Shown here one piece after another: positions 1 to 5,423 of a stretch of DNA of 12,302 nt; position 1 is the first letter of the stretch; each line of letters begins with the position of its first letter. The notes below the pieces were generated by a model that saw nothing but the letters and a program-made list of their open reading frames with translations, was not told the DNA's origin and searched no databases. The translations under genes were made by a program, and so were the position numbers. Source of the stretch: UBA1724 sp016302315 (GTDB lineage: Bacteria; Verrucomicrobiota; Lentisphaeria; Oligosphaerales; Oligosphaeraceae); the NCBI GenBank assembly GCA_016302315.1, contig JAEDNW010000074.1:1-12302 (forward strand). The letters are read 5' to 3'.

Positions 1-109
1 GTCATGACCCCGCTTCTTTTTCAAGTCAACCCCGCAAGTTATGGGATGGCTCTGGACTGACTTTGAATCAATATGCACTGAATGTCCCCTATGGCCGGGG
101 AAGTGCTTC

Positions 110-150
110 TCGTTTCAAACAGTGGGGATTATCCCTGAACTTTGAAACGA
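110..150. repeat. Nested inverted repeat
   Basis: A 10-bp arm TCGTTTCAAA (110-119) is matched by its perfect reverse complement TTTGAAACGA (141-150). Inside the 21-base gap sits a second small dyad, GGGAT (125-129) and ATCCC (131-135), with one base between. No T-tract follows on either strand, so it is not a standard rho-independent terminator. It could be an operator, a cruciform or an RNA hairpin from a gene outside the window. No function can be read from the sequence. Confidence 0.6.
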
Positions 151-195
151 AATCTGTCATTTTCAGGATTTTCCGCCATAGCTGCATTGATTTTT

Positions 196-231
196 TTATA
201 ACCTATTGACAATCAATAGGTTATATTGCAT
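196..231 (-). CDS. Possible 11-codon leader ORF with strong ribosome binding site
   Basis: ATG at 231-229 is preceded by AGGAGGG (243-237 on the minus strand) with a 5-base spacer, one of the best Shine-Dalgarno matches in the window. It opens a frame reading MQYNLLIVNRL, then TAA at 198-196. Most of the frame lies inside the 11-bp perfect stem at 198-224. It is far too short for homology, and no downstream minus-strand gene is visible because the window ends. It may be a leader peptide of a gene to the left, a small hydrophobic peptide, or chance. The short length and AT-rich setting keep confidence low. Confidence 0.25.
   Translation of the reverse strand: MQYNLLIVNRL
198..224. repeat. Perfect 11-bp inverted repeat, operator-like
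   Basis: ATAACCTATTG (198-208) and CAATAGGTTAT (214-224) are perfect reverse complements around a 5-base centre. A T7 tract (191-197) lies just left of it on the plus strand. The centre contains a consensus -35 hexamer TTGACA (206-211) on the plus strand, followed by TAGAAT (231-236) at a long 19-base spacing. A dimeric repressor site or an RNA hairpin are both possible. The T-tract is on the wrong side for a plus-strand terminator. Confidence 0.55.
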
Positions 232-305
232 AGAATCCCTCCTGTGTGTGTGTGAGTAGAAAGATGGACGGGGTGGCAGGATCGAAAGCCCCCGTGTGGG
301 GGGGG

Positions 306-346
306 AAAAAACGAAAAAAGCCTGTGTCCGGGAAGGGCACAGGCTT
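306..346 (-). terminator. Rho-independent terminator of the tRNA unit
   Basis: On the minus strand an AAGCCTGTGCC-type arm (346-335) pairs with GGACACAGGCTT (329-318) to give a 12-bp stem with one G-U pair and a 5-base loop. This is followed by TTTT, CG and TTTTTT (317-306). It lies 7 bases after the CCA end of tRNA-Phe and so closes the tRNA-Arg-tRNA-Phe transcript. Confidence 0.9.
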
Positions 347-353
347 GAAGAAG

Positions 354-429
354 TGGTGGCAAGGGCCGGGGTCGAACCGGCGACGCAAGGATTTTCAGTC
401 CTTCGCTCTACCAACTGAGCTACCCCGCC
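354..429 (-). tRNA. trnF: tRNA-Phe (GAA)
   Basis: This is a 76-nt cloverleaf on the minus strand. The acceptor stem is GGCGGGG (429-423) with CCTTGCC (364-358), followed by discriminator A and an encoded CCA (356-354). The D arm contains AGCTCAGTTGGTAGAGC. The anticodon loop CTGAAAA lies at 398-392 with GAA at 396-394, which reads UUC/UUU. The T arm carries the usual GGTTCGAACCCC. It is the second gene of a two-tRNA unit, 14 bases after tRNA-Arg. Confidence 0.97.
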
Positions 430-443
430 ACGGGGAAATGGAA

Positions 444-520
444 TGGTGAACCTGGAGGAGCTCGAATCCCCAACCTTCTGGTCCGTAGCCAGACGCTCTA
501 TCCAGTTGAGCTACAGGTCC
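444..520 (-). tRNA. trnR: tRNA-Arg (ACG)
   Basis: This is a 77-nt cloverleaf on the minus strand. The acceptor stem is GGACCTG (520-514) with CAGGTTC (454-448), and CCA is encoded (446-444). The anticodon loop CTACGGA lies at 488-482 with ACG at 486-484. In bacteria, A34 of this tRNA is normally deaminated to inosine by TadA so that it reads CGU, CGC and CGA. The T stem is GGGGA/TCCTC around TTCGAGC. It is the first gene of the tRNA unit. Confidence 0.97.
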
Positions 521-563
521 ACTGAATGGGTCGCACGCTCACACGAGTCACGACGCGGCGGTT

Positions 564-591
564 AATCTAGTATTTTCCCGTCGCATTTCAA
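564..591 (-). promoter_or_regulatory. Sigma70-type promoter for the tRNA unit
   Basis: On the minus strand, TTGAAA (591-586) and TAGATT (569-564) are separated by 16 bases. A GC-rich discriminator follows before the tRNA-Arg 5' end at 520, as is usual for stable-RNA promoters. It starts about 50 bases after the stop of the upstream FlgT-like gene, so the tRNAs need not depend on read-through. Confidence 0.65.
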
Positions 592-641
592 GTCGCCCAG
601 GGATTTTTTTTGAAAGAAACCCGGGGGGGGGCTGACCGGCG

Positions 642-1937
642 TTAGAAGGGGAGGACCACGCCGCCGCCCACGCCGCCTTTCACCTGGGAGGGATTGGCGG
701 GAGCGGTCTCCTGGGGAGCGTAGCCGGGGTCCAGGAGATAGGAGGGATCCCGGCGGACTCGTGCGCCCACCGTCAGTTTAGCGGGATCGCCCTTCACCAG
801 GCGGCCGTAGCTCAGCTTTTCCGTGACCCGTTCGATGAGCACCATGCCAATGGGTTCCTCCAGGACATCCAGGACCTCACCGGTCCGGGTGTCGAAGACC
901 TCCTCTCCCAGGAGATAGACCTGGAGGATTTCCCCGACCTGGAGAGACTTTCCGCCCTCCCCGATCATCACCCGTCCGTCGGGATAGGCCTTCACCACCT
1001 CGAAGGGGAGGATGGCGCTGAGAATGCTGTCTGCCACCCGGGCGGCGGCACTTTCGGCGGACTGGGCAATGAAGTCTGCCAGGCTGGAGGCGGTGAACTC
1101 TGTGGCGTCGATCTTGATGTTGTCGCTCCACTTCAGCTGTCCCGTGGGCGCCAGAATCACCCGGTAGGTCACATCCACAAAGGGGGCGGAGGCCACCGGC
1201 ATGGCTTTTCCGGTGTAGGGATTCACGGGGGGCACGGGGACATCGCAGAACAGGAGGGTGCCCAGCACCAGGTAGTCGGTGCCCAGTTTCTGGCAGAGGC
1301 GGACGGCATCCCCCGGCGCCGCATTCTCCCCGGAGAGTTTCCGGAGTTCCTCCTGGACGGCACTTTCAAAGCGGCGGTCCAGCATGGTGAACTTCCGGCT
1401 CTGGGTCAGCTGGACATTCAGGGCATTGGAGAACATTTCGGCCCAGGTTGCCGTCTCCACCGCCGTTCCGTAGACATTGACCGTGGTGGCCTTTCGATAG
1501 AAGGAACCCACGGCCATCCGGCGGCGGGCGTCGGGATCCGTTCCCACCACATACTGTCCCGGGAAGGAGACCTGGACCACCACGGTATACAGCCCCGTGG
1601 CGGGATCCTGCTGGCTGTCCAGCACCTGGTAGCCCTGGATGCGCCCCTCCGACCATTTCCTGCACTCCGCCTGGAGGGAATCATGGAGTTCCTGGCGGTC
1701 CTGGGCCGTTTCCCCGGTGACCTCCACGCTGTCACTGGAAGAGGCAAGGGACATGCGCTGGGTTGAGGAGAGCTGCATCCCGGTCTGTTGCTCCAGGGCG
1801 GTGATCAGGGCCTCGGTGACGGCGGCCCGGTAGGTGCGGCCCGTCCCCTGGCTCTCCACCAGCACATCCTCGGCCCGAAGGATTCCCATTCCCAGGAACC
1901 CCGTCAAGGCAAGAAGCCAAAAGAAGCGTCTCATCAT
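642..1937 (-). CDS. Exported FlgT/CsgG-like envelope protein
   Basis: This is a 431-residue protein with an N-terminal signal sequence (MMRR, then a hydrophobic run to about residue 22, ending RAED). Three regions can be seen. Residues about 23-130 resemble the LPP20/FlgT N-terminal module: a helix with repeated alanines (AAVTEALITALEQQ), then a strand YTVVVQVSF. Residues about 138-312 resemble the CsgG/TolB-N type fold, with RKFTMLDRR and KLGTDYLVLGTLL. Residues about 312-396 resemble the FlgT C-terminal barrel, with DGRVMIGEG and DTRTGEVL. The tail (about 397-431) is proline/glycine-rich. In Vibrio, FlgT builds a flagellar ring, but no flagellar gene is present here, so I call only the fold. 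The start is fixed by GGGAGG 7 bases before the first of two ATGs. It is the last gene of a three-gene cluster, 18 bases after the preceding stop. Confidence is high for a real gene, moderate for the family. Confidence 0.85.
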   Translation of the reverse strand: MMRRFFWLLALTGFLGMGILRAEDVLVESQGTGRTYRAAVTEALITALEQQTGMQLSSTQRMSLASSSDSVEVTGETAQDRQELHDSLQAECRKWSEGRIQGYQVLDSQQDPATGLYTVVVQVSFPGQYVVGTDPDARRRMAVGSFYRKATTVNVYGTAVETATWAEMFSNALNVQLTQSRKFTMLDRRFESAVQEELRKLSGENAAPGDAVRLCQKLGTDYLVLGTLLFCDVPVPPVNPYTGKAMPVASAPFVDVTYRVILAPTGQLKWSDNIKIDATEFTASSLADFIAQSAESAAARVADSILSAILPFEVVKAYPDGRVMIGEGGKSLQVGEILQVYLLGEEVFDTRTGEVLDVLEEPIGMVLIERVTEKLSYGRLVKGDPAKLTVGARVRRDPSYLLDPGYAPQETAPANPSQVKGGVGGGVVLPF

Positions 1938-1944
1938 GGCGATT

Positions 1945-1950
1945 CCTCCC
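1945..1950 (-). promoter_or_regulatory. Ribosome binding site GGGAGG
   Basis: GGGAGG lies 7 bases before ATG at 1937, in the 18-base gap after the upstream stop codon. It selects the first of two adjacent ATG codons as the start of the FlgT/CsgG-like gene. Confidence 0.8.
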
Positions 1951-1955
1951 CTGGA

Positions 1956-3332
1956 TTAGAAGTCGTAGGTGCGCCCTTTCCGGACGGCGGGGCCCTCCTG
2001 GACTTTGGGCTTCTGAGCGGGAGCGGCCTTCGGGGGCTTGGGGCCCTGAAGGGTCTTCTTCACCTCGTCCAGGCTCCGGAAGCTCCACATCCGCACCACC
2101 ACAGCCACCTTGTGCCCGCTGGGATGGGTGAGGACACGGGAGAACAGGGTGCGTCGGCCGGCCAGGCTGTCGCTTCCCTGACGGATGCTGCTGCTCCGGA
2201 CCCGGTCCACATACTGCACCACATTCTGCGCATAGGTCTCCCCATTGTCGAAGAAGAGGACATCCTCGTTCTCCAATTCTCCTGTCTCCGAGACACTTTC
2301 TGCCTGGACAGAGCTGTTGACGAAGAGAGTCATCTGCTGATCCGCCAGGCTTTCCGCCTGATGCAGGGCGGCATCCTGGTTCCGGTCCTGGCGTCGGGGA
2401 TCGGTGCCGGCGGTCACGCCGAACTGGGCGAAGCTCAGGAGGGCGGGCATTCCTTCCTCGTCAATCACCACCCGGACCCCGAACTGGTTCATCAGGCTCT
2501 CCTTGGGCGGCAGCAGGGTATTCAGGGGAGCGCCGGGATGGCGGGCGGGGGGCCGCACCTTCCTGGCCAGACAGCGGGCGATCTCCCGGCTCTTCTGGTC
2601 AAAGCGGAAGACCACCCCCACGGAGTAGGTGCCCGCTTCATCCACGCACTCGAAGGAGCAGACGGGGATAATGCCGGAGGAATCCCCCACGGCCTTCTTC
2701 ACCGCCTTCTTCACCAGGCGGTCCGTGAAGATATTGCGGCGTTCCGAAAGGCTCTTCTGGTTCAGATCCTCCGGGGAGACGCCCATCTCCACCAGGGCGG
2801 CATCCAGTTCCTTCTCCGCCAGCATGGTGGCCTTCTCGCTGATCCGCTGGACCGCATGATCCGGGGAGACACTCGCGTCGAAGATGTCGTCGCTATTGTC
2901 GGAGAAGTATTCCCGGGAGACGGTGACCATCTCCTTGCCCACGAGATCCATCATCATCCGGGCGACGCCATCCTCGAAAGCCCGTTCAAAGGCCATGGTG
3001 CGGGCCTTGACGAAATTGGGGGAGTCGGTCCCCACCTTCACCAGGGCCACCTCCTTGCCATAGGTCACTCCCTGGGCAGTGGGAATCCCATAGGCGAATC
3101 CCCGCTCCCGGGCATATTCCTCGAAGCAGTCCTCCATCATATCCCGGCTGGAGGGGCCTGCGGCCTGAAGATCCTCGTTGAGCCCCGAGCCCTCCTGCTC
3201 CGTCGCCGCCTGCTCCTCCACCACCGGGCTTTCCGCGGCGACCTCCTCTCCGGCCTCCGCCACGGGGTCAGCTTCCTGGGCGCACAAGGTCAAGGCACAG
3301 GACAGAGCAAGCAAGGACAACCACTTTTTCAT
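1956..3332 (-). CDS. Exported protein of unknown family, LPP20-like modules suspected
   Basis: I do not recognise this 458-residue protein. It opens with a signal peptide (MKKWLSLLALSCALTLCAQ, probable cleavage after CA). An acidic, low-complexity linker (about 20-60) rich in E, A and V follows. The body has helices with repeated alanines (KARTMAFERAFEDGVARMM, about 109-128) and two strand motifs that look alike, YSVGVVFRFD (236-245) and HKVAVVVRMWSF (407-418). This pattern is reminiscent of LPP20/FlgT-N modules, perhaps two copies. The C-terminus (about 430-450) is a proline/lysine-rich tail (PKPPKAAPAQKP). It lies between an LpoB-like lipoprotein and a FlgT/CsgG-like protein, so it probably works with them in the periplasm or at the outer membrane. 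AGGAGA 8 bases before the ATG supports the start. Confidence 0.8.
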   Translation of the reverse strand: MKKWLSLLALSCALTLCAQEADPVAEAGEEVAAESPVVEEQAATEQEGSGLNEDLQAAGPSSRDMMEDCFEEYARERGFAYGIPTAQGVTYGKEVALVKVGTDSPNFVKARTMAFERAFEDGVARMMMDLVGKEMVTVSREYFSDNSDDIFDASVSPDHAVQRISEKATMLAEKELDAALVEMGVSPEDLNQKSLSERRNIFTDRLVKKAVKKAVGDSSGIIPVCSFECVDEAGTYSVGVVFRFDQKSREIARCLARKVRPPARHPGAPLNTLLPPKESLMNQFGVRVVIDEEGMPALLSFAQFGVTAGTDPRRQDRNQDAALHQAESLADQQMTLFVNSSVQAESVSETGELENEDVLFFDNGETYAQNVVQYVDRVRSSSIRQGSDSLAGRRTLFSRVLTHPSGHKVAVVVRMWSFRSLDEVKKTLQGPKPPKAAPAQKPKVQEGPAVRKGRTYDF

Positions 3333-3340
3333 TCTGGGAT

Positions 3341-3346
3341 TCTCCT
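3341..3346 (-). promoter_or_regulatory. Ribosome binding site AGGAGA
   Basis: AGGAGA lies 8 bases before ATG at 3332, in the 74-base gap after the LpoB-like gene. It supports the chosen start of the 458-residue protein, which begins exactly at a signal peptide. Confidence 0.8.
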
Positions 3347-3406
3347 ATTCGATGGGTGGGGTGAGGGGAAAGAGAAAGAGACGAGGATTCGGCGCAGGCG
3401 CCACGT

Positions 3407-3964
3407 CTAGAAGGCGTTTTTCCGGGCGGCCACCTTGCGGAGGGGGATTCTCTTCTGCCAGAATTCCAGTCCCGTGGCCAGATCGATAAGGGTGAGATTC
3501 AGGCTGTATTCGATCTGGAAATCGGAATTGTCCTGGCGGAGATTTCTCTGGGTGAGGCGTCCCTTGAGGATATACTGGGGCGTCACCTGGACCGTGGCGT
3601 ACTGGGCGGCCTCCCGGTTGTAGACCACGATCTTTCCGCTGTTGGTCAGTTCCTCCCGCAGGCTCAGCCCCAGGCCCTCCGCCAGGGCCTCGGCATCCCG
3701 TCCCCGGCTCAGGGTATCATTGACCACATTCTCCACGATGACCACCGCCCGGGCAGAGCCCTCGGGGGCCTTGATGCGGTCCAGAGTCACCAGGGAATCC
3801 ACGGCCGCATAGATGGTATCGTAGATGTCGTCCTGGGAGAATCCGGCGATGGCCTGGGCGCGGACATCATTGGGGATGTAGGCGGTTTTGGTGGTGCAGG
3901 AGGCCAGGGAGAGAATCAGGGACAGGGCAAGAGCGGACCAGAGCCAGTGTTTCGGGTTCTTCAT
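3407..3964 (-). CDS. LpoB-like lipoprotein (PBP activator family)
   Basis: This is a 185-residue protein with a lipoprotein signal peptide: MKNPKHW, a hydrophobic core, then the lipobox LASC with the lipidated cysteine at residue 23. The mature part has the features of LpoB/CsgG-like proteins: GSARAVVIVENVVNDT (about 69-84), a helix with EALAEGLGLSLREELTNSG, then KIVVYNREAA, YILKGRLTQR and a hydrophobic strand IEYSLNLTLIDLATGLEFWQKR. In enterobacteria LpoB is an outer-membrane lipoprotein that reaches through the periplasm to activate PBP1B; here the partner is not visible. An in-frame start 20 codons upstream (4024) has no ribosome binding site and would bury the signal peptide, so ATG at 3964 is preferred. 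GGAG (3978-3975) lies 10 bases before it. It is the first gene of the envelope cluster. Confidence 0.85.
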   Translation of the reverse strand: MKNPKHWLWSALALSLILSLASCTTKTAYIPNDVRAQAIAGFSQDDIYDTIYAAVDSLVTLDRIKAPEGSARAVVIVENVVNDTLSRGRDAEALAEGLGLSLREELTNSGKIVVYNREAAQYATVQVTPQYILKGRLTQRNLRQDNSDFQIEYSLNLTLIDLATGLEFWQKRIPLRKVAARKNAF

Positions 3965-3965
3965 G

Positions 3966-3980
3966 TCAGGGGTACTCCAT
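3966..3980 (-). CDS. Four-codon upstream ORF (MEYP) abutting the LpoB-like gene
   Basis: ATG at 3980-3978 reads M-E-Y-P, then TGA at 3968-3966, ending one base before the LpoB-like ATG (3964). It has a better Shine-Dalgarno than the gene it precedes: AGGAGGG at 3997-3991, 10 bases upstream. The GGAG of the main gene overlaps the start codon of this mini-ORF. Ribosomes loaded here would finish beside the main start, which fits translational coupling or restart. It is too short to be judged by homology and could be chance. Confidence 0.35.
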   Translation of the reverse strand: MEYP

Positions 3981-3981
3981 T

Positions 3982-4018
3982 GGGGGCATTCCCTCCTGGG
4001 TCCGCCCCCGTTTTGGGG
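3982..4018 (-). promoter_or_regulatory. Leader with two mutually exclusive hairpins before the LpoB-like gene
   Basis: In the minus-strand transcript the segment GGGGGC (4009-4004) can pair with CCCC upstream (4018-4015, loop AAAAC) or with GCCCCC downstream (3987-3982, loop of 16 bases). The downstream hairpin puts the strong AGGAGGG (3997-3991) in its loop and ends just before the mini-ORF start. The layout could make initiation depend on which hairpin forms. No ligand-binding fold is recognisable. Confidence 0.3.
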
Positions 4019-4094
4019 TGTCATTCTTGAGGATGAGGCACATTCTCTATTACGCAGAAAGCGGAGAAGATTCCAGAAACCAGGAGGGAATTTC

Positions 4095-4105
4095 CGGATT
4101 ATCCG
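4095..4105. repeat. 11-bp palindrome after lysA
   Basis: CGGATTATCCG is a perfect palindrome around a central T, placed immediately after the lysA stop codon (4108-4106). It has no T-tract, so it is not a standard terminator. It may be an operator in the 141-base gap before the LpoB-like gene, or chance. Confidence 0.35.
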
Positions 4106-5377
4106 CTATGCCTTCAGGCGGGAGGGGATCTGCATGAGCTCCACCAGCTCCTGGAAGGTCTCCGCCTTGCGGACCAGGTCGTGGCGGTCGCCGTTCACCA
4201 GGACTTCGGCGGGGCGAAGCCGCCCGTTGTACTGGTAGCTCATGGCGTAGCCGTAGGCGCCGGCATTCTCCACCACCACCAGATCCCCCACCTGGGTGCC
4301 CCGGGGCAGTTCCCGGTCCCGCACCCACAGATCCGTGTTCTCGCAGAGCTGTCCGCACAGATTCAGGGGGATTCTCTCCTCCGTCTCCCGGCGGTTCACG
4401 TAGATGTGGTGATAGGCGCCGTAGAGGGCGGGGCGGGCCAGGACATTCATGCCGATGTCCGTGCCCAGGATGCGCTTATAGGAATCCTTCACGGTATGGA
4501 CCCGGCCAATGATGTAGCCGGCGTCCCCCACGAAATAGCGGGCGGGTTCCATCATGAGACGGGGGGGCTTCAGGCTGTACTGGGCAATCTTCTGCTGGAA
4601 GACCTGGGCCACCCGTTCGGCGGCGGCGGAGAGATCCAGAGCGGCATCCTCATGGCGATAGGGGATGCCCAGACCCCCGCCCAGGTCGATGAAATCGAAG
4701 TCGATGCCCAATTCCTGGCCGGCCCGCCCCACCAGATCCATCAGGAGACCGGTGACATACCCGAAGTATTCCGGGTCCCGGATGGAGGAGCCGGGCATCA
4801 TGTGGGCGCCGAAGCGCTTCACGCCGGCATCCCGTGCGGCACGGTAGGCGGGGAGGACCTGGTCGGGATGGAGGCCGAACTTTGCCTCAGAGCCGGCATT
4901 ACAGACGAAGGCGCCGATGTCGCACTGTCCGTAGCCGGGGTTCACCCGGAAGGAGAGGCGTTCCGGCACGCCGTGCTTCAGGACCCTGGGGAGCAGGGAG
5001 AGGTCGTCCAGATTGAAGATGACGCCGGATTCCACGCCCTGGCGGATATCCTCGTCGGAGAGGAAGTTGCCGGAGAACATCACGTCGTCTCCTCCCAGGC
5101 CCATCTCCTTGGCCAGGAGGATTTCATTGACGCTGGCGGCATCGATGCCGGCCCCTTCCTGGCGTAGGATATTGGCCACAGCCAGATTGTTGTTGGCCTT
5201 GATGGCATAGAAGAACCGGGTGTCGGGATAGTATTTCCGGAAGGCGCCCAGGGCCCGGCGGAAGTTTTCCCGGATCCGGTTCTCCTCGTAGACATAGAGG
5301 GGGGTTCCGTAGGCGGAGGCCAGTTCCTCTACGGAGACCCCCTCCAGGTAGATCTGTCCATCATCGTGTATGTGCAT
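4106..5377 (-). CDS. lysA: Diaminopimelate decarboxylase
   Basis: This is a 423-residue pyridoxal-phosphate enzyme of the fold-III (alanine racemase-like barrel) decarboxylases. It converts meso-diaminopimelate to L-lysine and CO2, the last step of lysine synthesis, in the cytoplasm. The PLP lysine is K60 in YAIKANNN. Other landmarks are DLGGGLGIPY (231-240), EPAR (277-280), the catalytic C345-E346 of CENTD, and ENAGAYGYAMSYQYN (370-384) with RPAEVLV. Length is normal. The usual H-x-GS loop is written AHMMPGSS (191-198), an unusual variant. The start is chosen from the N-terminal pattern (MHIHDDGQIYLEGVSVEELA) because there is no clear ribosome binding site. It lies 46 bases after the DUF1015 gene and is probably in the same transcript. 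Carboxynorspermidine decarboxylase is less likely given length and motifs. Confidence 0.93.
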   Translation of the reverse strand: MHIHDDGQIYLEGVSVEELASAYGTPLYVYEENRIRENFRRALGAFRKYYPDTRFFYAIKANNNLAVANILRQEGAGIDAASVNEILLAKEMGLGGDDVMFSGNFLSDEDIRQGVESGVIFNLDDLSLLPRVLKHGVPERLSFRVNPGYGQCDIGAFVCNAGSEAKFGLHPDQVLPAYRAARDAGVKRFGAHMMPGSSIRDPEYFGYVTGLLMDLVGRAGQELGIDFDFIDLGGGLGIPYRHEDAALDLSAAAERVAQVFQQKIAQYSLKPPRLMMEPARYFVGDAGYIIGRVHTVKDSYKRILGTDIGMNVLARPALYGAYHHIYVNRRETEERIPLNLCGQLCENTDLWVRDRELPRGTQVGDLVVVENAGAYGYAMSYQYNGRLRPAEVLVNGDRHDLVRKAETFQELVELMQIPSRLKA

Positions 5378-5423
5378 CGTCGTATTCCGAAGGCAATATT
5401 TTTTTGGGGGGGAGGGAGGGGAC

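Larger units (their letters stand above)
1..305. other. AT-richer stretch without a long gene, left edge
   Basis: No coding region longer than a few codons can be supported here. G+C over the first 240 bases is about 42% by my count, against roughly 60-70% in the coding part of the window. It starts with the 8-bp palindrome GTCATGAC (1-8). It then holds two inverted repeats (110-150 and 198-224), a GT run (244-254) and a tiny minus-strand ORF with a strong ribosome binding site (196-231), listed separately. It lies directly beyond the terminator of the tRNA unit, on the 3' side of tRNA-Phe, which is a common site of insertion. No integrase or duplicated tRNA end is visible in the window. Confidence 0.6.

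Noticed and set aside
206..236. Plus-strand promoter TTGACA (206-211) with TAGAAT (231-236)
   Set aside because: The spacing is 19 bases and the transcript would run antisense into the tRNA genes with no supported plus-strand gene; kept only as a remark on the palindrome.
246..449. 67-codon plus-strand frame across tRNA-Phe
   Set aside because: It covers the terminator and the antisense of a tRNA gene; no ribosome binding site precedes it.
604..631. T8 and G9 homopolymer runs after the FlgT-like gene
   Set aside because: On the minus strand the run reads as A8 and C9, so it is not a terminator; probably a simple tract.
1788..3410. 540-codon open frame on the plus strand
   Set aside because: It lies opposite the FlgT-like and 458-residue genes, its product is rich in H, G, L and P without a recognisable pattern, and GC-biased third positions explain the lack of stops.
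4181..5167. 328-codon open frame on the plus strand opposite lysA
   Set aside because: It is an antisense shadow of a well-identified gene; the product is low-complexity (H, G, V, A) and unlike any family I know.
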